Of a stretch of 64,000 bases of DNA, positions 22,884-35,035 are shown piece by piece. Every line of letters starts with the position of its first letter. The first letter of the stretch is position 1. The DNA is taken from the NCBI RefSeq assembly GCF_002105155.1, contig NW_019029018.1:80001-144000 (forward strand), given 5' to 3'. The notes under the pieces were generated by a model. That model was not told the origin of the DNA. It ran no database searches and saw only the letters and a list, made by a program, of their open reading frames with translations. This stretch comes from Lobosporangium transversale. Taxonomy: Eukaryota > Mortierellomycota > Mortierellomycetes > Mortierellales > Mortierellaceae. The translations under genes were made by a program, and so were the position numbers.

Positions 22884-23640
22884 TAGGTATTTCGGAGAGA
22901 CAACTTGTTCAATATATACCGCCACCGATTTTAGGCATAAACCAAGATTTTGATGAGTCTGGGCGCTCAACACGCCGTCGTTTTTTAGTGGCTCCAGATT
23001 CAATACACACATAGTCCAGTTTTTTTGGATAGTGTGCGGAATATGACATTAAGTGATATCCCATCATGTGAGGCTCCCAATTCCTATGCAGCTAGAAGAT
23101 TCGAAGCAGAGTCGATGATTACAACACTGTTTAGCATCGATGTTGGAGTGGTTCGTGTCCTTGAGCCTAAGACCACAATACAACAAATTAGGGCAATACA
23201 CCGCGGCGAACCTGATCTTATGTGCCTTCTTGAATCAGGAGTAATTTTGTTCCCCATTGAAGTGAAGAAACCCTATTTGTTGTTTGTTAATGAAGGGTCC
23301 GAACTAGGTGACGCTTACAACGCAAGTAGACACCGAGTATCGACAGGGCCAGTTCGTCCATTGCGACAAATTTTAGGCTACATGTGGTGCAGCGGATACC
23401 GCTATGGAGTCCTCACTTCTCTGGAACAAACCTGGTTTATAAGACTCCGCATTAATGACGCTGGTGATCAAACGTGAGATATTGAAGTATCACCAACTGT
23501 CTATCGCAGCCAAGCTGACCCGACATTACTGCTGAGTTACTCTGGTTTATTAGAGAGACTAACCGTGATGCAAACAGAAATCCGATCCTCCAAGCGAGCA
23601 GGGAATCAACAAATTGACTCTTCCGGATCATGGTGATAGT
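22884..23640 (+). pseudogene. Broken PD-(D/E)XK-like gene (Crinkler/FunK1-associated type)
   Basis: A reading frame from about 22884 (ILGISERQLVQYIPPPILG) runs to a TAG near 23011. A one-base shift there continues as HSPVFLDSVRNMTLSDI. The second frame then includes GEPDLMCLLESG and FPIEVKKPY, matching the D...ExK core of the PD-(D/E)XK nuclease fold, followed by RQILGYMWCSGYRYGVLTS and TWFIRLRI. A TGA at 23475 interrupts it, and the same frame then carries on sensibly (PTVYRSQADPTLLLSYSGLL) to 23640. Similar modules occur in fungal Crinkler-type and FunK1-type proteins. One frameshift and one premature stop argue for a pseudogene, although an intron near 23005 was not excluded. Confidence 0.55.
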
Positions 23641-23678
23641 GCAGTCCGCCAGGCCCTACTGGAACAAGCAATCATCAA

Positions 23679-23710
<32 letters not shown>

Positions 23711-23855
23711 ACAAGGCAAGAGATTATACAAAGTGCATCTGTTATCCTCCGCTTCTATTCCCACTCCAAACCGGGCAGATATCCAATAAAAATGAAGATA
23801 TAACAAATGGAAAAAAGAAACAAAGGGGTCGTCAACTGGATTAATTCCGAGATAA

Positions 23856-24056
23856 ATATTGTCCTCGTCATTTGGTCATGAACATATTCTAAAAACATAT
23901 AATTATTGAATTGATTTGGTCGGCTCAGAATTTTAAATAATCTTAAATGAGTTGGTGGCCAAAATCAGCCACCGATTCAATGCTCAAATCCCATTCAATC
24001 AATATTTTTTTACAATATCTATCTATATGCACATGACCAAATGACGAGGACAATAT
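23856..24056. mobile_element. Short hairpin MITE, copy 1
   Basis: Perfect 25 bp inverted repeats at 23856-23880 and 24032-24056, containing TCATTTGGTCATG, bound a 201 bp AT-rich element without coding capacity. The inside near the left end (TCTAAAAAC followed by ATTGAATTG) matches the element at 62632-62803. Confidence 0.7.
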
Positions 24057-24215
24057 ATACCAACACGTTTTGAGTGTCTTTCCTAGGGATTTATTATAGC
24101 CGTGGCAAAGGGGATTGGTGTCTGCATGATTGTAGAGTGGTCACCAAGATAAAGTTTGTTGATTTCCTCTGGAGGAAAATGCTTGTGCTATGGTTTCCCG
24201 TTTGATTCGAGTTGT

Positions 24216-24357
24216 CTACAGTTTGCCCTTCAAGAAGCGAGCCATTTTGACCCGCTTCTTGAGAGTAGACTGCACAACACAGCCATGGGTTGCAAGTCCA
24301 GGCTCCTCTGTGTCATCGTGAATATCGTCGTCTAAGAGTGAGCTATTAGTAAAAAGT
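24216..24357 (-). pseudogene. Orphan C-terminal coding exon
   Basis: The minus strand reads from about 24342, after a TAG acceptor-like site, as SLLDDDIHDDTEEPGLATHG and then VVQSTLKKRVKMARFLKGKL to a TAG stop at 24218-24216. The composition is protein-like, but no convincing upstream exon was found. It could be the last exon of an unrecognised gene or a remnant. A 10 bp perfect inverted repeat (TCAAGAAGCG/CGCTTCTTGA) lies inside it. Confidence 0.25.
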
Positions 24358-25128
24358 GACTCCAGTTATTGTTATATGTATACTTGTTAAAGGTGTCTTT
24401 TTTGTTTTAACTTGAAACAAGATCAACACAAGAGGGACCGAGATCTGTGCACTATTCCTGACGCACAAACTTCAATTGAATCAGATAACAAAGGGCACTT
24501 TCTCCTTCATTACCTCCGCGAGAAATGATATTTATATGTGTATACCACCAGTTTTTTAAAAAGACATTTGACCCAGCGAACTTATTAACTTGAAACTGGA
24601 TGTGATAGTTTCCTTTTTTTGACATGAGATGACGTTTTTCTTTTATTTCTTTTTGCGTATTTGCACAAACGACGGGATCAGACAAGGTATATACATATTC
24701 CTAGATGTATGCAGTATCAAACATGGACAGGTTTTTTTTTTTCTTTCTTTCTTTCTTTCAACGGATAAGAAGAGGGAGAAGGGAGAGGAGGGTAATCTTT
24801 TATTTATTTATAACTATTTTTTTTACTTACTATATTTATAACACTCATTGTTTTCTTTCTCTCCTTCCTTCCCGTTAATAGAAAAAAAAAGACTCGTGGG
24901 ATACAAACAAGGGTCCAAAAGATTGAGTATAGACATACACATGCACATGTATCTTAAACTCACAGACCTTCAGGTCTGGTATATGTTATCTGCAGAAGGA
25001 TATGTATCTTTTTTTTTTCCAAAAGGACCGATGAAAGGGTTTTCCCTTTTTTTCCACCCCCCTTCTTGATCTTCTGCATGGGCATACCCTTTTTTGTTTT
25101 ATTAATAGCTATCCATCTAACCGAGGGA

Positions 25129-25163
<35 letters not shown>

Positions 25164-25547
25164 TGAGCCCAACTTTTATAATTTTTTTCTTTACACGCGC
25201 GAATGTGATTTCCATTAAAACCAATGGGGACATCAAGTGGAATAGTGGAACAAAAAAGGATTAGACAAGACACATTCTTTGTGGAAATGGAAAATGTTGT
25301 GAGCCCACATTTTCTTGTACTCCAAAAAAAAAAAAGCGGGCCCTCTCTCCCCTTCCTTCGACCGTTAAAACGACTCCAAGTATTGTTGTTGTTATTGTTG
25401 TTGTTGTTGTTGTTGTCATGATTATTCTCTCATTGCTATTTTGTTGTTGCAAGCGTAATAAGCGTATATAGGCGTATCTAATAAATAAAGCGTAGTAAGC
25501 AAATTACATTTGTACGCATTGTTAAAAAGTCGGATATTATTCATAAA

Positions 25548-25583
<36 letters not shown>

Positions 25584-25721
25584 CAAAAGAGAACAAAAGG
25601 CAAAAAAAAGACAGTAAAAAGGCGTTTTCTTTCTCCATTACGAAATTATATATTAGGTTTTATTATTATAATCGCATTCTACTTTTTAATGTTTTGTTTT
25701 GTTTTGTTTTTGTTCTCTCCT
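24358..25721. other. Intergenic, no supported gene
   Basis: AT-rich, with A/T runs at 24730-24745, 25133-25161 and 25552-25580. A GTT trinucleotide repeat lies at about 25386-25417. Open frames are short. Confidence 0.55.
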
Positions 25722-26315
25722 TTAGAGCATCAAACCAGCAGCGGCAACAATGACCAAGGCAGCGGTTGAGCCAACCTTCAAGGCACCAGCACTGCTGGGC
25801 TTGTCAGAGGGAGTGGGACTGCTAGAGGGCTTTGTGGCGGCGGCGGTGGTGGGGTTTGCCTTGGTAGGGGTGGCGGAAGCACCACCGGTGGTGGTGGCAG
25901 CCTTGCTGGTGGAAGCAGGCGTGCTTGGGACCTTGGGGTTGTTGATGGTGAAGAGAGCAGAGTAAGACTGTCCATCATCACCGTGGCTGACATAGATGGA
26001 GTACAAGCTGCCGGAGGCAACGGTGTCAGGGATCGTGACGGTGGACCTGCCCTTGCTCTTGCAGTCAAGGGTACCGATGGGGGCAGTGACACCAGGGACC
26101 TTATCCTGAACGCCATCAGGGCGCTGCATGTTCAAGTTGATGTCAAAAGTGGTCTTGTTCAAGCTCTTGCAGTCATTGGTCCACTGAACATAGAGAGAGT
26201 TAGGCTTGGAAAGATCCCAAACGCTGGCACCGATGGGGTATCCGAAGGAGAGAACTTGAGCCGAGGCAACGGAGGCAAGGGCAGAGGCAGCAATGGCGAT
26301 AAAAGCGGACTTCAT
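25722..26315 (-). CDS. GPI-anchored Kre9/KNH-like secreted protein
   Basis: A single exon of 197 residues. The signal peptide is MKSAFIAIAASALASVASAQ. The folded domain (about residues 21-128) starts VLSFGYPIGASVWDLSKPNS and has SLYVQWTNDCKSLNKTTFDI, typical of the Ser-Thr-rich Kre9/KNH immunoglobulin-like domain (PF10342), with two Cys at DCKS positions and ending YSALFTINNP. A Thr/Ser/Pro/Ala-rich linker, probably O-glycosylated, follows. The C-terminus SSAGALKVGSTAALVIVAAA is a small-residue omega-site region plus a hydrophobic tail, i.e. a GPI signal. A surface or wall role is likely; Kre9 relatives affect beta-1,6-glucan. GC content is higher than in the surrounding DNA, suggesting strong expression. 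Confidence 0.85.
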   Translation of the reverse strand: MKSAFIAIAASALASVASAQVLSFGYPIGASVWDLSKPNSLYVQWTNDCKSLNKTTFDINLNMQRPDGVQDKVPGVTAPIGTLDCKSKGRSTVTIPDTVASGSLYSIYVSHGDDGQSYSALFTINNPKVPSTPASTSKAATTTGGASATPTKANPTTAAATKPSSSPTPSDKPSSAGALKVGSTAALVIVAAAGLML

Positions 26316-27439
26316 GGTGAGAATGTAGAGGGGGTTTGAAGTTTTTCGAACGAGGTGAGAGAGAGTTGAAGGAATGGAAAAAAAAAAAAAGTGTTCTACA
26401 GGGGTAGCTGTGGAGGGATCAGATTGAGATAAGGAAAAAAAGAAAAAAGAAAAGAAAGAAAATGGGAAAGGGTGGTGGATAATAAATACTTTTTTTCTTT
26501 CGCGACTAGACTTTTTAGAAGAGTTGAATGGGTGAATGGGCTGTCATCTTTTAGTTGAACTTTCAAATGCTCTTTTTACTCTTTTGCCCATGCAAAAAAA
26601 AAAACTATAAAGGTTTACTGACTTACTTTGGTAGGCTCATCAGAGAAGACTCCAAATTTACATTTTTAAACGCACGCTCTCTTTTCCCTCTACATAATCT
26701 CTTTTCTGTCTTTGCTTGGAAGGTCGCAGTCGGAGCATTGCATCAATTTATAAGAGCCCTTCTCATTGGCAGAGAGCACTTTGTTCAAAGACAAGAACTG
26801 AACGAATTGAGAAAAGCAGGGTAAAGAGGAATTTATATATCAACAAGCACAGAGCCATCTTATCTTTCTCTTTACCTTTTAATTTTACTTTTCTACTTTC
26901 TCAATTAGCAATCGGTACTGGGGCTATGGGCAATGGGCTTTGGGTAATGGGCTTTGGGCATTGGGTAATATGTATATATATAAAATGTAATATGCAAACC
27001 AACTTTCCCTTGTCTCCGCCCTTGCAAACGCCCTTGCTCATTGTTTTGATAGCCATGCGCCATTCCTGGGTAACTTGTCCAGTATATATATAATATATAT
27101 GTATATAAATATTTACAGTACTTTCAAGATGTGCACGTCATTAGAACTATACATTGACCCTACTCTAGTTTTTAGTTTGGTCCTGGCATCCCTAGGTCAA
27201 TGGTATAAAGCTTGACTGCCCGTTGCTATTTTCTCTCCTCCCCCCCCCCTACCTCCCTTTCCCTTATGCAGACACACAAATATGATGTAGAAGCGTATTT
27301 TTATTATTAGTCTAGTCTAGTCTAATTGTTTGCTGTTTTATTTTTGTTATTTTTTTTTATAAATGTGTGTTTGTGTATAAATGTGTATATGGATGTGTAT
27401 GTATATAAAAATGTGCTTGTTTGTGTGTATGTGCATGCA
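26316..27439. other. Intergenic, no gene seen
   Basis: A purine-rich leader (on the plus strand) next to the Kre9-like gene, AT-rich repeats around 27080-27110, a small repeated TGGGCTTTGGG motif at 26921-26965, and a TGTGTATGTATA-rich stretch before the EFL1 stop. Confidence 0.55.
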
Positions 27440-30400
27440 TTAGTTCTTTCGAAGTGTCCGCTGCTTCTCTGCGTGTTCAACAATTTTCTGTTCTACAAAC
27501 AGTCCCTTGCGTTTTCGAACTGCATCCATATATTTCTTGGCCACATTCTCGCGGTCCGCCTTCTCCCCCAGATCCTCCAACTCCTCAATTGTGTTCGGTA
27601 CCCAGAACGGGTCCATATCCAGAACCTCAAAGTGCGAAAAGATCAACTGAGGCGATGCTGCCCCAGATGTCCTCTTGCGGATATCATCTGCGAACCCAAA
27701 CGATTCAACCACGGGCAAAAGTGCCTGGATCGTAAAGAACGGCGTTCCCTCCTTCATCTCTTCGTGTAGGATCTTGCCTTTGCGACGCGCAATCACAGCA
27801 TACACTTTACCTAAAACATCAGCTATTAATAACATAAACAATAAGAAAAAGAAAAAAAAAAAAAAAGGGTCATTAATCTGAATTAGGAAAGAATTGCTCA
27901 GAGTCTTAAACAAGATGGACGCAATCTTTTTTTTTTTTTTTTTTTTTTTTCCTTCTTACCTGTTGCCTGAATATCACAAGAATACATCGCCAACATCAGG
28001 CGAGGACTCCATTCCAAAAAGCCTAACCTACAAGCATCCCTCATCGTCGTGATGACTTGACCACTCGTTACTGCCATCCTGGATCGACCCTCGTTACCTG
28101 TACTCTCCTGTGTATCCTCCATAATCTCAATCTCCCTCAAGAAAAAGGCCATGCCAAGCATGGGCTCACTGCACAATGGTCCAGCATTGGTCGCAATCTG
28201 GAAACCAGTCTGCACAGACTCTGCCATGTCTTGAATAGATATCGTGTTCTCCTCCTCCTCATTCTGACCGTTATTACTGTCGCTGCTACTGCTACTGTTG
28301 TTACTAGCCTTGTTACGAGTGAAATCGATGCCGAGATTGTTGATCAAAAGATTAGGTCCAACACGACGTGGTCCAAATGCCAAGATGTCCTTCTCTTTTC
28401 CTCTCCATTCTTCTCCAGCTTTAGCAAACAATGGCTTAAGTTCTGTCATCAGCTTCTCTCTCTCCTGAGCTTCCTCCTCAGGCGTCAGACGAACAGTCAG
28501 TGGTGATCCAGGTCCTCTGTTGCCGCTGCTATTCAAAGAGCTTTCGATATAGCGTTGAATCTGATCACCATGCTCAACAAGATACTGTCGAAGTTCAGCA
28601 GGAATAGGGATTGCTCTAACCGCTAGGCGCACATGTCTGTTCGGTGTCAAAGCAACAATGGTTCCTCGTGACCCTGTCTCACTCTTCGCAATCAACTTTT
28701 CGCCTTGTTCGCGAGCCTGGTAGGCTTCGTTCGCTGACATGGCGTTGGATGTTACCAATTGAGCTGGCGCATCCACAGCAGTCTCACGGAAGGGTACAAT
28801 GGGTTCACTCATAGAGATCTCGATCCTCGCAAAACGTTCTCTCAAATCTGCCATGCATCTCTGGAGATGTACCTCACCCGAGGTCAGAATAACGTGTTCT
28901 CCTGTCTCTTGGGTCAACACCTGAACTGAAGGGTCAGCCTGATTAAGCAATTGCAATCCCTTGATAAGCTCCGCCATCTGTGAAGGATTCTCGGGTTCCA
29001 AGGCCACACGAACAATCGGTGCAGCCTCGAGTCCTTTCCTGACCAGATTTTGCCCGCCCTCCCACTCTGCACTCCAAAGAGTTCCATACTTCAAAACATG
29101 TCCCTCCAGCCCTCCAATACCAAACACATTACCGGCAGGCACTTCCTCCAACCCAATCAAGTCTCGACCCATGATCATAAACAAGTTATCAACAGTCACC
29201 TCACTGCAATGAAGTGTTGGCTGTGCGGGATCATACTTTGGTCCGAGGACCTTTAGCTTTTGTCCAACACGAACAGTACCAGAATAGATTCGAGCAAATC
29301 CAATCAAAGTCTCTTTCCCTTCCAGTTCATCCGCCGCTGCCTTCTCCTCTGCCTCTGCCTGGGCTCTGTTGGCAATGATGTCGGCCACATTCACATGCAC
29401 ACCAGCCTCTCCGACCTCAGCGGCTTTGGCGCTTGCAATAAGTTGTTCTCTTTGGACCCTTCCACGCTGTCGCATTTCCTCAGCTGTCAGGGCCTTGCGC
29501 TTGTTCTTGGGCAAGACCTCCAAGGGAACACTGACCATCTTACTGACATACGCGACTACACCACTAGAGGCATCACAGTTCACCATGCCTCGCTCCCACT
29601 CCTCCACTGGTTCCGGTGGTTGTGCCTCGAATGGATGCAATAGCTTTGGCATTCGAATCTTTTGTGCTACTGGTGGTGAAGGAAGTTGTTCAACAACAGC
29701 CAACAAAACACATGTCGAAAGTGGGAGCCATTGTGAAAAGATGGTGATCAAAACAGCCCGTGTATCCCTTGATTTCAAATCTCTGGGCAAAACCTTCAGA
29801 TTGAGTGACTTTACGACCTTTTCCGTCATGTCCTTGTCTGGTGAGATGACAACGACCTCATAGACCTTCCAAACGTTTTCGAGAACCATTTGGACCGCCA
29901 GAGGTTTCAATGCCCGGCCTTTCAGGCCCTTGTATCCGATGACACGCTTGGTCTTTGGATCCAGATAAAAATCTCCCCAAAGGCACTTTCGAAGGACAGC
30001 TTCCTTCATCCCAAGTTTCTGAGCATAGATCGCTGCAAACTGATCCACTCTGAAAGCCCATCCATCGATGGCAGAAGCAAAGATGACGTTGCCCTGAGAA
30101 GGATGAAAGTAAATGTGTGAATCGTCCTGAGTTTCAACATGCCAATCCGAAAATGTGTCTTCAAGACCACTCGATGTTGATTCATCATTTCCTTGCTGCT
30201 TTTTTTTCTATTTAGAAATATCCAGTAAAGGAAATAAATAAATAATAAGTATAAAAAGGTAATGTAACATAATGGATATCGCGCACGCGACGCGATTTTT
30301 TTTTTTTTTTTTTGACATGATTACATAATCGTCATCTATAAATATATATACTGTCTTAAAATATCATGGCCTTTATAACAAATGTATCCTTACCTCTGCC

Positions 30401-30743
30401 TTTTTCCTATAATCTTCTTCCAGTACATTCTCAGAGAAGAAAGTTCCCATGACCGCATTGACCTGTTCAAGAATCTTATTCAAATGAATGTATGCTTCCA
30501 ATGGAGTAAACTGCAATTCTGTGATCAGACGATCAATCTTATTAATCACCAAGACTGGACGAACAGATTCTTTCCAAGCCTGACGTAGTACGGTGTGTGT
30601 CTAATTAAAAAGTTGTTTTTTAAAAATAAAAAATAAAAATTAGATCAACGTTTGTAATACTTGCTTAATACAAAAAGAAAAAAGAAAAAGAAAAAAAAAA
30701 AAAGTTCCTTGTTACGCGTTCATTCCATAAGCTTCTTGCCAAA

Positions 30744-30777
<34 letters not shown>

Positions 30778-31426
30778 CTACCTGAGTACACACTCCTTCG
30801 ACAGCGTCAACAAGCACCAATGCTCCATCACATAATCTCGATGCTGTTGAGACCTCTCCTGAGAAATCGACATGACCTGGTGAATCAATGAGATTGATAA
30901 GATATTCCTCCGAGACGTTCTTCTTGGCTAATAAATACATGAAGACATGATATTGGTTAAAAGGTGAGCAAGGGGGGGAAAAAAAATAAAGATAAGCAAA
31001 AAAAAAACACGCGCTTCTTTTCAAGATTATCAAAAAAAAAAAAAAAAAAAAAAAAAAGCTACCTTCTGTTGCTGGCGATTGGGCAGACTCGGATTGGACA
31101 GAGGGTTCAGGAGACGTTGGAGTATTGCTCTGATCCGTCACTGTGGAGGTGGAGGTGGAGGTAGCAGAGGCAACACGTCGCATGATTTTGAAATAGAGTG
31201 AGATCGCACTGGATTCCATTGTGATACCGCGCTCCTGTTCATCCTCTCTCGAGTCCAGATATCGGATTTTGCCTGCGAGCTTTGAGGAGATAATGCCATT
31301 GGAGGCAAGGAGGGAGTCTGAAAGAGTCGTTTTGCCGTGGTCGACATGGGCAAGGATACAGATGTTGCGGACATGGTCCTGGTTGGCTTGTAGCCGAATG
31401 AGGTCTGACTCTGGGATTGAAGGCAT
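27440..31426 (-). CDS. EFL1: Elongation factor-like GTPase 1 (60S ribosomal subunit maturation)
   Basis: Five exons, 31426-31063, 30927-30782, 30600-30394, 30207-27960 and 27810-27440, join in frame to 1111 residues, close to the length of yeast Efl1/Ria1. Efl1 is a cytoplasmic EF-2-like GTPase that works with Sdo1/SBDS to evict Tif6/eIF6 from pre-60S subunits. The G1 motif [12 protein letters not shown] is at residues 26-37, with [14 protein letters not shown] (switch I region), [11 protein letters not shown] (G3, about 136) and NKIDRL (G4, about 190). Domain II begins [20 protein letters not shown]. The EF-2-like domains IV-V include [20 protein letters not shown] and [19 protein letters not shown], ending at a short basic tail. 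A family-specific Ser/Thr-rich insertion lies at about 82-121. Divergent from MTG3. Confidence 0.95.
30747..30775. repeat. (AT)n microsatellite in EFL1 intron 2
   Basis: About 14 AT dinucleotides directly follow the donor site of the intron after exon 2. Confidence 0.9.
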
Positions 31427-31674
31427 TTTTATTTAATTTTATTTTTAAATTTGAAATGAGAAATTCAGAGCAGTAAGAAAATAAGAAAAAGAGAAGAGTG
31501 GGAAAGAAAGGTTCAGAGAATGTATTTTTTCTTTTCTTCTTTGTGAAAATGAAATATATAATATAGAGTATTTATTGAAAATGAATGTCAACAATAGAAC
31601 AATGGAACCATTGGAGTTTTTATTGACAATGCAGGTAATGCAAGGTGGGAAAACTGTGGAGAGAAAAAAAGAGA

Positions 31675-31687
31675 CTGCGGTCCGCAG
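31675..31687. promoter_or_regulatory. CTGCGG-T-CCGCAG palindrome in the EFL1/MTG3 divergent promoter
   Basis: A 13 bp perfect palindrome with the core CGGTCCG lies in the 384 bp between two divergent starts. A further half, TCCGCAG, follows at 31693-31699. Inverted CGG triplets are the usual target form of fungal Zn(II)2Cys6 regulators. The assignment is inference. Confidence 0.4.
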
Positions 31688-31810
31688 GTCTGTCCGCAGC
31701 AAAAAAAAAAAAAAAAAAAACAATTGTGACTGTCTGGCCTGTTCTCTTTTTGGGGTCCCTGCCCTGACAACATTGTTTATTGTTTAAATGTTCTTAAACA
31801 TCATTGAGCA

Positions 31811-33668
31811 ATGATCCCCTTCTTGTGTTCAACTTCTAGAGCTTCTGGAGCAAGGACAAGAGGAGGATGTCTCGTTCACATGAAACGTCCCCTGCCGCTC
31901 ATGCGGCTCATTCAGTCACACCATGCCTTCAGTTCTTCATGCCACCTTCATACGACAACAACAACAACAACAACAATAGTAACAAAAGTACCATATCGGA
32001 CCTCAAGTTCCCGATCTACACGGTTTCAGACAACCCCATTATGCTCTTCAATATCACCTTCTGTTCCCAAACTATATAACTCACGTTTACTTTTGTCAAA
32101 ACCCAGCAACCCTTCATGTTTTCTAAGCTCCTCAGCATTGGATATTACTAATGAATCAGTAGAGCATCACCATCACTCCACAAAGGATTTGATCGGCAAG
32201 CCTTGTCCTGGATGTGGCTCACCCTTTCAGACTGATCGTCCTCAGGAGGCGGGCTATTTGACAGGAGTAGCTTCAGAGCAGACACGATCTACGAATAAGG
32301 CACCGCCCAAGTCAACAGCCCCCTCAAAAGCCGATAAACCAGACATTGATCCGAATGCAACCTCCATGTCCCATGCTCAATTTGAACAATATCTCAAAGT
32401 TCTAGATCCGAAGATCCTTGAAGAGATGGGTATCGTTACAAGCACCCCTGAGAAGAGCAGTGCAGGAACAAACACTAATCCGGACGAGGAGTCATCACTA
32501 CTTGATATGAAACCAGCAGTTGCACGGACTGGTGCTCCTTCAAGGATAGTCTGTCATCGCTGTCATTCGCTATCCCATCATAGTTCGCCCCTGGCTGATT
32601 CTTCAGTATTACCCTCGATCTATTTTCCTTCTCCTCCAGCACCCGTACCAAAGTATCTCGAAACATTAGCACAATCCAAAACTGCGACTGTTGTCCTGGT
32701 TGTAGATCTGATCGATTTCCCACTTTCACTTCCTCAGCCCATCATTCAGGAGCTACTAAAAGTTAAGCATCGGAAAAAAAGTGGCAGAACTTCCCCGGCT
32801 GACACCAAAAAGGAATACCCTGTCACACCCATCATCATCGTAGGCAACAAATTCGACGTCATGCCCCTGGGTACTCAAAAACATCAGGTCATCCGGGTTC
32901 TGCAGGACTATCTCGAAAAACATGATCTGGCGGAGAACATCCGGGCCATCCATCTGGTCAGTGCAAAGAATCCAAGTGGAGATGAAATCAGGTTGCTTTT
33001 GAAGAGCATTGGTACTGCATGGCATAAATCCGGCAAGGGTAATGTGGTCATGGTAGGAGCAGAAAACGTAGGCAAGAGTCAGCTCCTGAATGCGTTCCTG
33101 AAGGAAAGTGGTCGATGGAGACCCAATGAGCAGCAGGTTCATCAGCAAAAGTATGGTGATGAACAACAAGAACGCCAAAGGAAACTACGTATTCTTTTAG
33201 GAGAGGAGGAAGACTTTGATAATGCTGAGGATAAAGAATGGGCGGCCATGACAGGGATGAATACTATCAATTCCGATATAGACAAATATGAGACACTGTA
33301 TAAAGGCAGAGGTCAAGAAAGACTAGTCAAGTACCAGACCACAGTTTCGAATGTTCCCGGAACAACCATGGAGCGGATCAAAGTGCCGCTGAGAGTTCTG
33401 TCGAGGTTCATGGGAGCAACATTTAAAGAAGTTCAGACCAAGTGGCTAATGGATACACCCGGTATTCGAGCTAGCAGAGGTCAATTGACTAGTTGGCTGA
33501 CACTGGATGAGCTCAAAGTGACTTTGCCAAAGAAGATGCTAAAGCCAATGAGCTTTATGCTTGAGGAAGGTAAGAGCCCGTTAGTCAAAGTGAGAATTGC
33601 AGACAGTTGCGTTTATGATCAATGGACCTGGATACTGATATATGTTATCCTGCTGCTGTTGCTGTTGC

Positions 33669-33712
<44 letters not shown>

Positions 33713-34431
33713 CTGAAACAATAGGAAAGTCGTTCTTTTTAGGAGGACTTGTCAGAATAGACTGTATCTCCATTGGAAACCCAGCAGGGGAATCTAACAC
33801 ATATGCTACCCAGAATGTGAATGATCCTCCTTCAGGATCCGAAGACATGTCATCTGTCCAAGGGGATACAGCACCTCGCCAACGAGGATCCAATCCTATG
33901 CCCAAGATTACAGTATTCACTACACTACCTCTCCACAAGACTTCAATCGCTTCTGCGGATAAATTCCTACAAAAGACATCACAGGGCGAGTTGACGGCTT
34001 TGCAGCCCCCATTTGGGAGTGTAGAACGTCTATTAGCATTTCCTGGATTAAAACCAATCTCTGAAAAGGATATAGTGATCATTAACCAGAACAGTACACA
34101 GATAGATCCGGAGAGGATGACCGCTCGAGAAGTTGAGAATGCGACGCGTCAGCTGTGGGGACAACGCGGGATCTGTGATATAGTCTTTTCTGGCATTGGC
34201 TGGGTCATGATCTCTGGTAAATTCCAAGGCAAGGATCAGGCTGTGAAGCTAAAGATCTGGACACCCAATGGCCAGGGAGCCATGATCCGGGATATGTGTC
34301 TCTTACCGGATCTGGCAGCCAATCCTGTAGACAAATCTGCTGGAGGCATTCGACAGAAACAAAAGGTCTTTATGCCTCTACCCAAGAAGGATTCATCGGA
34401 GCCTATAATTTCTGCAGACGAGAACGAATGA
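31811..34431 (+). CDS. MTG3: Mitochondrial circularly permuted ribosome-biogenesis GTPase (YqeH/NOA1 family)
   Basis: Two exons, 31811-33569 and 33725-34431, encode 821 residues. The 155 bp intron (donor GTAAGA, acceptor TAG) joins MLEEG to KSFFLGGLVRIDC. The N-terminus is Arg/Ser/Thr-rich with few acids, a likely mitochondrial presequence; a second possible start is the Met at 31880. A zinc-binding pair is visible (CPGCGSPF near residue 134 and CHRCHSL near 250). GTPase motifs come in permuted order: NKFD (G4), then SAKN (G5), then GAENVGKSQLLNAF (G1), then DTPGI (G3). That order is diagnostic of the YqeH/Mtg3 (Gep3)/NOA1 group, which assembles the mitochondrial small ribosomal subunit. A Gln/Glu-rich insertion sits between G1 and G3, making it longer than yeast Gep3. 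Confidence 0.88.
33645..33713. repeat. (TGC/TTG)n trinucleotide repeat inside MTG3 intron
   Basis: Five or so GCTGTT-type units run into about 14 GTT units. If the intron were retained, they would read as a poly-Val or poly-Leu stretch ending at a TAG. Confidence 0.9.
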
Positions 34432-35035
34432 AAGATTAGGGATGTAAAATAATAAAAATACTAATCATTCTCTAAGATGTCGTCTGTACCATGTGAGTGG
34501 TATTTTAAATCATCGTGAATCCTGTCCATTCTAAGTAGTCTTTTTGGATGGCTGCTATTCAAGGAATACTAACCAATTCCGCTAAATCAAGACAGATTTG
34601 GAGAACCAAACAGTCGCCGTTCCAATAACTTCAGCCTATCGGCTCCTATTCTCACTGGACATATATAAACACCAGATTTATGCATATTTTTATATTTTCG
34701 ATATTTTCTATTTATTGACTGGTGTTCTCTATTCGCTTCTTGAGTGCCACGAAAGCCATGATCGTAGCCTGCAGATGTCTTAAAGCAAGGATACAAGCGA
34801 GAAAGCTGTGTTTACCTCAAATCTCTTTCTCATATTAGAGCGTGTCTACCGCCATAAATTGCTATCCTTCTGCAATTCCCACCATTTGGATAATAACAAG
34901 AATGCTTTTCATATCACCTTCGTCTGACTCTTCGAGCCGAGAATTAAGACTAACTCCAAGGGTTCGCAGGGTACCGCTTCGGAAGGGTACCAAAGAGAAA
35001 CCGGCGATCATTAAATGGTAATTCTGGTACTGACA
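34432..35035. other. Intergenic, no gene seen
   Basis: About 600 bp of mixed sequence downstream of MTG3. Only short open frames, none with family features. Confidence 0.6.

Noticed and set aside
24230-24262. 10 bp perfect hairpin TCAAGAAGCG/CGCTTCTTGA as a possible terminator or structured RNA
   Set aside because: A single short hairpin inside a possible exon; no supporting context.
33622-33724. Poly-Val/Leu reading through the MTG3 intron
   Set aside because: The donor GTAAGA and acceptor TAG give a continuous family-like protein; the repeat is intronic.
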